This document shows, in pieces, positions 40,754-52,284 of a stretch of DNA of 64,000 nt. Within the stretch, counting starts at the first letter, position 1; every line of letters starts with the position of its first letter. Origin of the DNA: Amia ocellicauda (lineage: Eukaryota > Chordata > Actinopteri > Amiiformes > Amiidae). The stretch covers positions 310,001 through 374,000 of the forward strand of contig NW_027102660.1 in NCBI RefSeq assembly GCF_036373705.1. Reading direction: 5' to 3'. The notes under the pieces are model-generated. The model was not told the DNA's origin and did not search any database. It was given only the letters and a program-made list of their open reading frames with translations. Position numbers and translations under genes: made by a program.

Positions 40754-43700
40754 AAGGCAGAGTGGTATAATCAGTCTTCAACACTCTTTTATTGTACACC
40801 ACCCTGAACCATTTGTTTAGTGATCTATTTTACAACGTGTACCCCTTTTTATTGCGATAGATCTGATTTCCGGCTGTAATAATCTCACGAGGAGGCGCGT
40901 CTTTCTCGGTTAAAAAACTTTCTACCAGGGTCGTCAGAGACTTGATGTTAATGAGCTTGATGTTACAGTGGTTCAGAGTGAAACCCTTAACTTTCATACA
41001 GGTCTTACCCGCAGCCGTTCTGTATGCGTAAGTCTTAGGACCCCCTGAAACAAACTCCACTATGTGGTCCTGAGGATCTAGTTCACTCGTTAACTCCCCA
41101 AGGTAGTCCCCGAGGGGAGGGACCCAATCCCCTGGCCTGGTGACAAAGATTACAGAGTCAGTATCATGATAGAGCGTGCGTTCCTGCAACTGATCCATTA
41201 AGTTGTACAGTTCAAGCCGGGCGTAAGCCGTGGTAAAAACCGCTATGAAAACATTAACGTTCCCCTGTTTGGTGGGGAAATCTTTAGGGGCCCTCCACTG
41301 GACCTGTGCCACGTGGTCATTTAAGAATTGAAAGTGTGATACTGCATGTTGTTTGGTAAACATAAATTCTATAAACTGTTTAGGGGTTTTAATCAAGGTT
41401 GTGTTTAGACGGTAATTTCTTTCCCCAAACTTACCCCACAGACTGTTTAAAATCAGTTTGGACATTTGTCTCTTGGCGGGGTTTACAGTTATGTTCCCCG
41501 GCTCTAGACGGATCCCTTCCTTTTCAAAATATTGCTGAACTTATCGCTCTTTGGCCGCGGAGTCAACACACCATGAGGGATAGCCCGATGCCTCCTGTTT
41601 CCCTTTCAGATGGGTCATAATGTAATCAGCAAAAAGAGTATCAGGTTTTTCAGAAAAATGCCAAACCTCATACACCTTACCGACTCTGTAACCTTTCTCC
41701 ACCGCCTTGTCAAGCTCAATGCTACACCAGACACCCGTCAGCGCTCTCTCTTCATCACTGTGCAGACAAGAGGTAGTTTGATTTTCAGTTTCCACACACG
41801 TTCTACACAGAGGGAACATCAATTTTCCCGAACAACTGTAAGGCAACACGTGTAAGAACAGCTCGCGAGGAGGGTACATGGTGACTTTGATCAAACCAAA
41901 GTAATGTCCGATTTCGAGAAAGTCACGATAAACAATGGTTGGACGCCCCACCGGGTACATTTTGGTCTTGTTGACATAAGGGTACAGACTGGTGAAATCA
42001 TAGTAATCTACTCTCTCACCCTCCTTTACCTCATAATGTAAACAGAGGGCGTTGGTACGACCCCCAAATAACGCATCCCGGGGCTCTAGACGTTCAGGAA
42101 AGTCCAAGGTTTCCATAAACCGTTGTACCCCCGCATCCTGTTGCTTCAGGGTCGTCCACTCGTGTTCCCAAATCACCAGCACGTTCAAACCATAGGTGTT
42201 TTTTAAAGTTTCAATTCGTTCCTGGAAATCATAGTACATATCACCGCAGAGTTTTTGTGTTACGGGGTTAAAGGTGTTTGGGTCGAAGCACTGAGGACAG
42301 CCATGGTAAATACAACCAGCAAACTCATAAGCGGTACGCCGCCCGAACACGTCGCTAAAACCGTCTAAGTAGTAAGGCCCCATTTTGACTTCCCCTTGAT
42401 TTAAAGCATGTCTGATGAAGATGTTATCCCGGGCACTCAGGTATTCCAGCCACTGTATGGAGACAGTCGAAAAGTTCTTTTGTCTAGCACGATAGTTGTC
42501 AGAAGTGGTGACCGCTATAGTGTTTTTCTGCAAGAAATTGGACCGATACATTTTCATGCAGAGAGACGCTATGGTCACACTTTGCAAAGGGTCGAGACCC
42601 GATGTGTTGATAACCTCGGCGCAGAAACGCACACAGGCTTCTTTAAGGATCACCACATCATTTTTACAATAAGCGGCCATCTCTTCTCGGAAATCAAAAA
42701 CACCTCCCTTAACCGTATTGTACCATTTAAAGAATTCCTCCCTCTCATGAGACATCATAGTAACAACCCCATAATAAGAGGCGGGCGGGTAGGACCCTCG
42801 ATAATTTTGAGTGTCCTTAGTATTAAAAAAATGGCAGAACCAACCTTTCTTCTGAGCCTCAAAACCCAGAGCCTTAGGCAAAGCGCTCCATTTCATGGGG
42901 AGGAAATTTAACGAGTCTATGTAACGTTAGTTGAAAGCTTCGTCGGTGAAACACATGATCTTGCTACCCTGAGCTATTATTTTTGGGGTCACCCCATTTT
43001 CCACCAGATACTTCATCAAAATGTAAGAATCATAACCCTTAGCATTGTGGGCAATAAATGTGTAATTGAGGTATTTTGGACCGCGATACCGCGTAAAGAA
43101 ATCCCTGACACAACTCTCACCGCTAGCTGACCACTCACGATCCAACATGTCAATACAGTGTATATAATTAATTATAATTGTGCGGCGGCTCCTTTTTAAC
43201 CGGCTGAATAAAGCACTGGTGTTCGGACCCCGGGGTTAAATCAGCATTACAGATCCTGCATCTCGGCTCCAGACATTTGTGTGGTTTAACCTCATGAAAA
43301 CGGTACTGGAGGCAACACTGCGGGCAATATTTAGTTTGATCACAATAACTCAGTTTTTTAACCCCCTCAGAAGCGGCCCTCTGTACCTTATGCTCGGAAA
43401 AACAGAACGCAGAGAGACAAATCCTTAAGCAATCTTTTCATCGGATGGTAGGGGCCAAACCCTTACAACATTGCGGATTGAATCAGACGTTACAGTAACC
43501 GTCACAGCGGTGCTTAAGCTTATCATTGAAGGCCTTATAACAACAATGACAAACATACGAACAACCCAAAAAAGCCGTCAAACTCTTTATTCCAAAGTAA
43601 TGACTATCACTTAGGAAGAGAAACAGTGTCTGTGTATGGGTTTCAGGATGTGTCTGAAATTTCACAAATACTTCCTTTACCTCACAACGGTACCACACAA

Positions 43701-44034
43701 CAATTTTTAAAGACAACAACTCCTCAAACTTGGTGATGTCTGAAAAGGCAACCATCTGTTGAGAGTTTAAGCCGGCCCTCTGATGAAGCATTAAAGCCTC
43801 TTGCAGAGCTTGGGGTTCAGGCATGTCGGGGGTGAGTAGTTTTATTAAACTGTAAGCAAAACAGAGCTTATTGTCCCCACTGGAACTCACCACTAATTGC
43901 CTGAGCTTGGTCCTAATTATGTCGTTCTTCAAGCATTTCGACAGTCTTCTAAGCGCCCCACCCTCAGGGTTACGAACCACATTCATTACCAGAGACAGAC
44001 TTTCATCAGCTATGATGGCTGCGTTACTTTGCAA
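40743..44034 (-). pseudogene. POLB: Protein-primed DNA polymerase B, copy 3, broken
   Basis: OTU-like segment, zinc-binding region, exonuclease segment FIAHNAKGYD and polymerase motifs A (YYDFTSLYPYVNK), B (KLILNSLWGKF) and C (YHDTDSVIFV) are all recognisable. Several breaks divide the gene. Confidence 0.86.
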
Positions 44035-44828
44035 TAACGCTTCAATTTTAGCCAGACGTCTAAATTATCTCCACTCAGCATTACAGATAGGTTGCTAAAC
44101 AAATCATCCCCTCTGAGTTCTAACTGTACAACATCTCGAGGTCTGACCCTTTCAGCAACCTGTTCAAGCATTTTCTGCAAGGCCTCGTGTATGTTGACAA
44201 ATATTTCTGCATAATTGTCACAATTTAAAAGTTCTGCAAAATTAAAACGCTGAATCATTTCAAAATTGTTATAGGCCGGTCTATCTATAATCACGGGATC
44301 ACAGGTACTCTTGGACACATCATCATTTTGAACAAAGCCTTCACCCCCTACATTCTCACAGAGCATGTCCTCCACAGCCTTATCAGTCTCAGAACCCTCC
44401 ACATTCCGAACACCCCCACTGCTGACATCTACAAAACCCCCTTTTTGAGTAGGCTCATTTAAAGCCTGTAAAAGTCCTTCAAAGATATCCAACCGGTTAA
44501 TGTCAAGACCCTCCTCTATAGTGATGGCTGCTTCTGCCGCCATCCTGTGTTCTAATTGTCTCAAATCATTTATAATAGGGGCAGAATTTGGTAGGGGTAG
44601 CTCCTCCAAAGCCTCCACCATTTCAAACAAATCGGGGTGAACTAGGGGGTGAACCTCTATAAGCGCTACCGGTGGGAGGTGGTTATTTAGATCATTGACC
44701 ATCTGTAACAGGTCGGGGTTCACCGGTAAGTCTGTTAATTCACATTCTATCGGTGGTAATTGGGGGTTATTTAAATCATTTATCATTTGTAATAGTTCCA
44801 GGTTCATTGGGACATCAGAGGAGTTCAC
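44010..44828 (-). CDS. Acidic protein with a threefold N-terminal repeat, copy 3
   Basis: Open frame, first ATG near 44807. The three Leu-rich units and the VQLELRGDDLFSNLSVML block are conserved. Function unknown. Confidence 0.55.
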   Translation of the reverse strand: MNSSDVPMNLELLQMINDLNNPQLPPIECELTDLPVNPDLLQMVNDLNNHLPPVALIEVHPLVHPDLFEMVEALEELPLPNSAPIINDLRQLEHRMAAEAAITIEEGLDINRLDIFEGLLQALNEPTQKGGFVDVSSGGVRNVEGSETDKAVEDMLCENVGGEGFVQNDDVSKSTCDPVIIDRPAYNNFEMIQRFNFAELLNCDNYAEIFVNIHEALQKMLEQVAERVRPRDVVQLELRGDDLFSNLSVMLSGDNLDVWLKLKRYCKVTQPS

Positions 44829-44990
44829 AACAGGGCCGGGGATGTTCTCTCGGGAAGGTCTTTTTGGGGCCCTAGCTTGTTCATAATCCTTTAGTTTGTG
44901 AGTTCTTTTACCAAGTCAGGACATTTTTTAATTTATTTTTTATTTTTCCAACAACCCACAATAGTAAGGCGTTTTGTGTCTATTAAAACA

Positions 44991-47013
44991 TTAAATACGG
45001 TACAATTCGTTAGTAAGGGTATTAATAAGGGTGTTTTGGCTCTCTATCAGCAGGTTTTGCCCCACTAACACAAGTCTTTGATTTTGTAACAAAGTATGTT
45101 GCAACTCATGCCGACCTTCAGTAAGTAGCTCCGGGGGCTGGTGGCCTGGCTCAGCTTCAAAGGATGGTCGCTCCGGTAAATCTCGGTCGAAGGAGGCAGG
45201 GAGCGAGCGTATACTCATGGACGGAGACCAAGAAGGCCTTTGCGGTGACACCCTGGCCAAGCGCGGGGTACTGTTCAGCGTTTCTGTAGCCAAGAAACGG
45301 GTCTGGGGGGACGATGTTGAAACCAGGCCGTCGTTGGGTGGTGTGTCAGCCCTGACTGACGGCGACCCCTGAGGTTGTTGGATGCCTGTATTTGTTCCGC
45401 CCGACAATGCGGCGGGCTGAATCTGGGGTGTTGAATTACCCCCAGAAGGCTGTGGCCTGAGTAGATGTTGGGGGGTCTCCAAGACCACCGTGGGGGATCC
45501 TCTCGGTGATCTCACCGGGGAAGATGTTTGATCCCACTTAGACGGGGTAATTGTCCTCAATAGCTCATCCACAGAAGAGTCTTGGGAAGAATAAAAATAT
45601 ACATTACATTTACATCTTTAAACGGCGACAGAAATCAAACTTAAAACAACATGTCCAGGACATTCAAAACCTTTAGCTTTTTTAGACCTTTGAAAATAGC
45701 CTTAGACATTCACTACAACGCCTTATTATTTACAGACAATATATTTATTAGGACTTGATAATAAATGTAAAACAGAGAAGCCGCTGTAAATAAACTGTTT
45801 CTTAAATGTTTCTTTAAAAACTGTAATATTGTTAATAAAACACACACACACACAACAACATTTCATTTTTAAACGAACCTTCCAAGTGTTAACGCTTCCT
45901 GATCCCGGGACTTCCTGTTTCACAAACGTTTTCACGATCTGTTTAAATATTAAATACAATGAACACCTTCAAGCCTTTTCCTACAACCACTTTAAAACAG
46001 AAGTATAATAGCGGGAGATAAGCCAAACAACTTACTAAACCCTTTCGGACGGCTTTACTTCCTAACCAGACGGTACGACAATCGGTCATTTCTAAACACG
46101 TTCCCCAGAAACAAGCCTAGATCTGTCCGGACTTCTAAAGATCTTTCCCAGAACCCCCCGCCCTACAGGAAACGGTCACCCATCGCTTAAATATTAGCCC
46201 TCAACGTGCAAACAAAGCCCTTTTAAAAACATTAAAGTTTGAAAGATCTTACTTACCTCCACAGAATAATCGTTTCTTATGTTTTTCGGCTGGTTTAGCT
46301 TTTTGCACCGCTGTGAAGGTAAGAGACATGTTTAACCTTTAACCACACCGCTTTATAAAAAGATTTAACCTCTTACAGGCTGCAGACATATACTCACAGC
46401 TATCAGATACCGGGGCTGACAGCCTTTCAGATTCTTGAAAGGTTACGGTTCTCGAAGGTAAAACGAAACAAGCCCTCGATGTGGAAGGCCTTTCGTTGTC
46501 TCGAACCACGTTTCTTAATACTGTTAGACAGGATAATTTTTTTAAAATTAACAAAACTGGACTCAAACATCTTACAGAAACGTTATACAAACAAACAGGG
46601 GTTTAGTTCTTACCCGGTCGGCAGACAGCCTGTCTAGGGACAACCACTTCTCTTGGTCGAGACATTAATCACAGGCCTTTCGATAGTTTCTGTGTAATTA
46701 AAGAGACCGGCATTAATATATATTAAAACGTTTTCATAACTCTAATGAGCCGCTTCAAAACCACACACACCCATACATAAGAACCCATGAGCGCAAACAC
46801 AAAAATCTTACCGTCGTTGTTCCAGATGATCTCCTCAGCGTTGGGAATTAACTCCTGTTGACTGGCTGAAAAATAATTTTACAGAACTTAAAACAAATGT
46901 TATAGCCTTATTTACAATACATGCACACAACACGCTCTGAGTCAATGAAAATAATCTGAAGACTTGCCTAAAAACTCGTTTAAATCGAAGTCGCTGATGT
47001 TGTTTCCGGACAT
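44991..47013 (-). CDS. Spliced Pro/Ser-rich gene at the right end, copy 3 (predicted)
   Basis: The terminal block is open for 193 codons (45572-44991), beginning in MDELLRTITPSKWDQT. It is rich in Pro, Ser and Gln and ends in a helical segment (QNQRLVLVGQNLLIESQN). Upstream short blocks with splice signals, the ATG at 47013 and TATAAGT at 47080-47086 match copies 1 and 2. No family recognised; the exon model is inference. Confidence 0.42.
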
Positions 47014-48280
47014 TGTTGATCTTTAGACTTAAATCGAAAGGTCAGTATGAGTCTGTCGAGCTGAAGACCAGACCTTCATACTTATACTGATGGCCACATG
47101 CCGGATCTGCTTGTAAGGCATTGTTCTGGTCTGGCCTTTGTGCCGCCCTGTTACCAATTAACATATCAAAACCAACCAATAAAATGACACTGCATCAAAT
47201 TTCAAATAGAAACCAAGATGGAGACGATCTCTTCCTCTCTACTCTAAACTTTTATTAGAACCTTTAGGTCTCTCAAAAAAACATTTTTAAGCATCAAGAC
47301 CTATAGTCAACAAACCACTAAGAATATTTCAGGCCTTTATAAGCACTAAAAAACAACCTGAGCCAAGAAAATAACTATAAAGATCTAAAATAACTAGCGC
47401 TTTTACAGTGATTTTTTTTTTTTTTTTTAATAGCGATGCTTTGTTTGGTATTAAACAAGTCACAAACTACTCAGAACAGCGTTTATCCCCGCAAAAGAGA
47501 TATTTGGGTTTATTTTACAAAGCTTATAAATTATATAGGTTAAAAGTATTCTGAATGTTTTGATACCACACGCCATACCTACTGTTGTCTGAGCCCACCC
47601 CCGCCCCCCATGGTGTGAGTGATTTAGCCTTGAGTGTTGTGATCTATTTAGCATTGAGTGATCAGTTGTTTTTATTTTTTAAACGATTCCTTATCATCAG
47701 GGATTGAGACTGCTAAAATACCTTAAAAGCATATCCTTATCTTAAGTCTAACTCCTATGAGCTTTAAGACCCTAGAATGTATTTAAGTAAAACGACTGAA
47801 CACATTATGTGAGAGATAAAATATAACCACAGCTTTTTTTTTTTTTTTTTTTACAAAAACAATTAACCTATACACACAAACACCCACACACACACCCTCT
47901 TTTTTAATTTTATTTTTAATTAAATTTGAGGGGAGAGACAGAGCCAGATACAGTGTGGATAACATAAGTACCCTATGCAAAACAGGCATTGTTAGGACCT
48001 GGGATCATAACAGACAACAGAACTTGTTGATCTTATAAAATGATTGGGCGAGAGAGAGAGAGAGACAGACAGAGACAGTGTGAATATGATAAACGCACTA
48101 TTCAAAACTGGCATTGTTAAGACCTGGGACCATTACAGACAACAGAACTTGTTGATCTTATAACGGTTTAGATTTACTAAACCATTACATGTATATTTAA
48201 AAAAGACCCCCAAACACTACAGGAAGAGCCGACCCATTCACACTCTACAGTTGACCAACAAGAACAACAAGAACAACAGG
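47014..48280. other. Non-coding right subterminal region, copy 3
   Basis: Layout as at 13740-14925: long T runs near 47412 and 47835, a CA-rich run near 47890, a GAGA run near 48055, two tandem units of about 110 bp (about 47935-48043 and 48060-48165), and an AACAAG run next to the terminal repeat. No gene seen. Confidence 0.6.
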
Positions 48281-48465
48281 TTATGGGCGGCCTTGTTGTT
48301 CAGGGTTTTATGGGTGTACACTTTCTGACGGATATGACGTAGGAATAATTAAGGAAATAACTCTACCTAAAATCACGCCCCCCAATTATGACGTAGGAAT
48401 ATTAATAAGCTTAGGGCATACGTCATAACAAAATAGGCCGCGCCCATAAAACTCTACCATCTACT
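48281..48465 (-). repeat. Right terminal inverted repeat, copy 3
   Basis: 185 bp, inverse of 32241-32425, with three TGACGTA/TACGTCA motifs; followed by CATAAG at 48466-48471. Confidence 0.94.
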
Positions 48466-49427
48466 CATAAGAGTAACAGCAATGTCGCCGATCCTGCTAC
48501 GGTCGTATTGTAACAGCAACAACATGTATCGATTTTAAAAGTGTCAGTTCCAGCGCCTCGCAAAGCTACCCTTCTGCGATCGTTTGTTCTCAAGGTCAGG
48601 ATTTCTTGCCACTCCGAGGAAGAGAAAACTACAGCCAGCCTTGGGGCAGAGAGATGGGGACGGGTAACACGGCACTGGCACATGTGCACCGCGGGTTGTT
48701 TCCACCCGGTTTCGAACCGGGGACCTTTCACGTGTGAGGCGAACGTGATAGCCACTACACTACGGAAACCGCCCCGTCCTGGTGTTTCGAATGGCTCCCA
48801 TCGAAGCCGGCTGGTAAAACACACACAGGCGTTTCCCGTGGGCCAGCCTGTGAGATAAAGGTTTCTATTTTCACTGACCTATTTTGCATTGCTCAAGGGC
48901 ACATCAGGACACTTTGGAAACTCTTTCAAAGGAAGAACGCCCTGAGCTATGACAAGACTTACACTTACACCAACAAGGTGATGCTCAATGGCTTGTTCAA
49001 ACAGCTGCTGCTCGTCTTGTGCCACCATCAGACAATCACAGAGCTATTGTGCCTTCTACACCTTACGGTAGCTACAAATCTAACTACTGCTTTACTTTAA
49101 CAATAATAATGACGGCGACCACGACGACAACAAGAACAACAAGAAAAACAAGAACAACAACAACAACAAGAACAAGAACAACAACATCATCATCAGATTT
49201 TAATTAAAAGTGGCTACACCAGTGTTAACAATTTCAACCTGTCGACGGACGGACGCTCTGAGTGCACCGATTTCGGGACACTTCGGAAACTCTTTCAAAG
49301 GCAGGACGCCCTGCGCTCAGACAGTGCCTGCACTTAACCCAACAAGGTGATGCTGAATGGCTTGTTCAAACGGCTGGTGGTCTTCCGTCACCACCAGACT
49401 ATCAGAGCTATACTGCGCCTTCAACTA
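48466..49427. repeat. tRNA-Val repeat unit C1 (host)
   Basis: Begins with the right target duplication of copy 3, carries one CAC-type tRNA and a triplet microsatellite (49121-49196), and ends at an uninterrupted target. Confidence 0.8.
48698..48769 (-). tRNA. tRNA-Val (anticodon CAC)
   Basis: Cloverleaf complete, with G-T pairs in the acceptor and anticodon stems; anticodon loop CTCACAC and B box intact. Likely still a functional fold. Confidence 0.82.
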
Positions 49428-49660
49428 CATAAGAGTAACTGCAATGTCGCCGATCCTGCTACGGTCGAATTGTAACAGCAACAACATGTATCGATTTTAA
49501 AAGTGTCAGTTCCAGCGCCTCGCAAAGCTACCCTTCTGCGATCGTTTGTTCTCAAGGTCAGGATTTCTTGACACTCAGAGGAAGAGAAAACGACAGCCAC
49601 CCTTGGGGCAGAGAGATGGGGGACGGGTAACACGGCACTGGCACGCGTGCACCGCGGGTT

Positions 49661-49732
49661 GTTTCCACCCGGTTTCGAACCGGGGACCTTACGCGTGTGA
49701 AGCGAACGTGATAGCCACTACACTACGCAAAC
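49661..49732 (-). pseudogene. tRNA-Val (CAC), decayed
   Basis: It aligns over its full length, but one acceptor pair and one anticodon-stem pair are mismatched, and the anticodon loop reads TTCACAC. Probably reduced or no function. Confidence 0.7.
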
Positions 49733-50305
49733 CAACCCGTCCTGGTGTTTCGAATAACTCCTATCGAAGCCGGCTGGTAAAACGTACACAGGCGTTTCCC
49801 GTGGGCCAGCCTGTGAGATAAAGGTTTCTATTTTCACTGACCTATTTTGCATTGCTCAAGGGCACATCAGGACACTTTGGAAACTCTTTCAAAGGAAGAA
49901 CGCCCTGAGCAATGACAAGACTTACACTTACCCCAACAAGGTGATGCTCAATGGCATGTTCAAACAGCTGCTGCTCGTCTTGTGCCACCATCAGACAATC
50001 ACAGAGCTATTGTGCCTTCTGCACCTTACGGTAGCAACAAATCTAACTACTGCTTTACTTTAACATTAGTAATGACGGCGACTACGACGACAACAAGAAC
50101 AACAACAAGAACAACAACATCATCATCATCATTATCATCAGATTTTAATTAAAAGTGGCTACACCAGCGTTTACAATTTCAACCTGTCGACGGACGGACG
50201 CTGTGAGTGCACCGATTTCGGGCACTCCAATGAAGAAAAGCTACCCACCGCCTCCGGGGAACCACGAGGGCAAACAGGACGAAAAGGGCCGGCCCACAGC
50301 AGGCT

Positions 50306-50377
50306 GTTTCCGCCCGGTTTCGAACCGGGGACCTTTCGCGTGTTAAGCGAACGTGATAACCGCTACAATACGGAAAC
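50306..50377 (-). tRNA. tRNA-Val (anticodon AAC)
   Basis: Acceptor, anticodon (TTCGC/GCGAA) and T stems all pair, and the anticodon loop is TTAACAC. One change lies in the A-box region (TATTGTAG). TTTT follows about 26 bases past the 3' end. Confidence 0.8.
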
Positions 50378-50929
50378 TGACACCGCCGCGTCTTGCTTCA
50401 AACGGTTACCGTTGAAGCCTGCTGGTAGAACGGGCTCAGGCATTTCAGGTCGGCTAGACTGTGAGATGGCGTCTGAAGTGCCGTGAAAGGATGCCATTTT
50501 CACAGACCTGTTTGGCATTGCTAAAGGGCACATCAGGACACTTCGGAAACTCATTCAAAGGCAGGACGCCCTGCGCTCTGACAGTGCCTGCACTTAGCCC
50601 AACAAGGTGATGCTGAATGGCTTGTTCAAACGGCTGGTGGTCTTCCGTCACCACCAGACTATCAGAGCTATACTGCGCCTTCAACTACATAAGAGTAACA
50701 GCAATGTCGCCGATCCTGCTACGGTCGTATAGTAACAGCAACAACATGTATCGATTTTAAAAGTGTCAGTTCCAGCGCCTCGCAAAGCTACCCTTTTGCG
50801 ATCATTTCTTCTCAAGGTCAGGATTTCTTGCCACTCCGAGGAAGAGAAAACGACGGCCGGCCTTGGGGCAGGGAGATGAGGACGGGTAACACGGTACTGG
50901 CACGCGTGCACCGCGGGTTGTTTCCGCCC

Positions 50930-51001
50930 GGTTTCGAACCGGGGACCATTCGCATGTGAGGCGAATGTGATAGCCACTACACTACGGAAACCAACCCATC
51001 C
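50930..51001 (-). tRNA. tRNA-Val (anticodon CAC)
   Basis: Stems intact; anticodon loop CTCACAT keeps the CAC anticodon. Small changes lie beside the anticodon arm. Confidence 0.8.
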
Positions 51002-51593
51002 TGGCGTTTCGAATGGCTCCCATTGAAGTAGGCTGGTAAAACGCGCACAGGCATTTCCTGTGGGCCAGCCTGTGAGATAAAGGTTTCTATTTTCACTGAC
51101 CTATTTTGCATTGCTCAAGGGCACATCAGGACACTTTGGAAACTCTTTCAAAGGAAGAACGCCCTGAGCTATGACAAGACTTACACTTACCCCAACAAGG
51201 TGATGCTCAATGGCTTGTTCAAACAGCTGCTGCTCGTCTTTTGCCACCATCAGACATTCACAGAGCTATTGTGCCTTCTACACCTTACGGTAGCAACAAA
51301 TCTAACTACTGCTTTACTTTAACAATAATAATGACGGCGACCACGACGACAACAAGAACAACAAGAACAACAACAAAAACAACAGCAACAAAAGAACAAG
51401 AACAACAACATCATCATCATCATCATCAGATTTTAATTAAAAGTGCCTACACCAGCACTTACAATTTCAACCTGTCGACGGACGGACGCTGTGAGTGCAC
51501 CGATTTCGGGCACTCCAACGAAGAAAAACCACCCACCGCCTCCGGGGAACCACGAGGGCAAGCAGGATGAAAAGGACCGGCCCACAGCAGGCT

Positions 51594-51665
51594 GTTTCCG
51601 CCCGGTTTCGAACCAGGGACCTTTCGCGCGTTAGGCAAACGTGATAACCGTTACACTACGGAAAC
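51594..51665 (-). tRNA. tRNA-Val (anticodon AAC), slightly changed
   Basis: Anticodon loop CTAACGC. One G-T pair in the anticodon stem (TTTGC/GCGAA) and one in the T stem. TTTT lies a short distance downstream. Fold still possible. Confidence 0.78.
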
Positions 51666-51981
51666 TGACACCGCTGCCTCTTGCTTCGAACGGTTACCGT
51701 TGAAGCCTGCTGGTAAAACGTGCTCAGGCGTTTCAGGTCGGCTTGGCTATGAGATGGCGTCTGAAGTGCCGCGAAAGGATGCCATTTTCACTGACCTGTT
51801 TGGCATTGCAAAAGGGCACATCAGGACACTTCGGAAACTCTTTCAAAGGCAGGACGCCCTGCGCTCTGACAGTGCCTGCACTTAACCCAACAAGGTGATG
51901 CTGAATGGCTTGTTCAAACGGCTGGTGGTCTTCCGTCACCACCAGACTATCAGAGCTATACTGCGCCTTCAACTACATAAG

Positions 51982-52166
51982 AGTAGATAGTAGGGTTTTT
52001 TGGGCGCGGCCTATTTTGTTATGACGTATGCCCTAAGCTTATTAATATTCCTAAGTCATAATTGGGGGGCGTGATTTTAGGTAGAGTTATTTCCTTAATT
52101 ATTCCTACGTCATATCCGTCAGAAAGTGTACACCCATAAAACCCTGAACAACAAGGCCACCCATAA
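51982..52166 (+). repeat. Left terminal inverted repeat, copy 4
   Basis: 185 bp, starting AGTAGATAGTAGGGTTTTTT; matches the left repeats of copies 2 and 3 with a few differences. Confidence 0.94.
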
Positions 52167-52210
52167 ATACCCCCACCCCTCTGAAGGCAACGCCCCGAAA
52201 CTCTCCTCTC

Positions 52211-52218
52211 TATTTAAG
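52211..52218 (+). promoter_or_regulatory. TATA-like box of the left-end gene, copy 4
   Basis: TATTTAAG, 67 bases before the terminal gap to the ATG at 52285; the terminal repeat just upstream holds TACGTCA. Confidence 0.5.
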
Positions 52219-52284
52219 AACCCGCGCTTCTTTTAGGCAATACCTCTTTAATTCTCAGCTTCTGAAACATCCCGCTTCTTCAAC

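Larger units (their letters stand above)
32241..48465 (+). mobile_element. Polinton copy 3, both ends present (16,225 bp)
   Basis: Bounded by 185-bp inverted repeats starting AGTAGAT and flanked on both sides by CATAAG (32235-32240 and 48466-48471). The full gene set is in standard order. It is a fossil with about eight breaks. Left and right repeats differ at about six of 185 positions, but some differences are shared by all copies and predate amplification, so this overstates the age. The left part follows copy 2 almost exactly, while the rest resembles copies 1 and 4. Confidence 0.95.
49428..50687. repeat. tRNA-Val repeat unit C2 (host)
   Basis: 1260 bp between two uninterrupted targets, with one CAC-type and one AAC-type tRNA and a triplet microsatellite (50085-50140). 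The clearest complete example of the native repeat without a Polinton. Confidence 0.82.
50688..51981. repeat. tRNA-Val repeat unit C3 (host), ending at the copy 4 insertion point
   Basis: Starts at an uninterrupted target, has one CAC-type and one AAC-type tRNA and the longest triplet microsatellite (51343-51428), and ends with CATAAG at 51976-51981, the left target duplication of copy 4. Confidence 0.8.
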
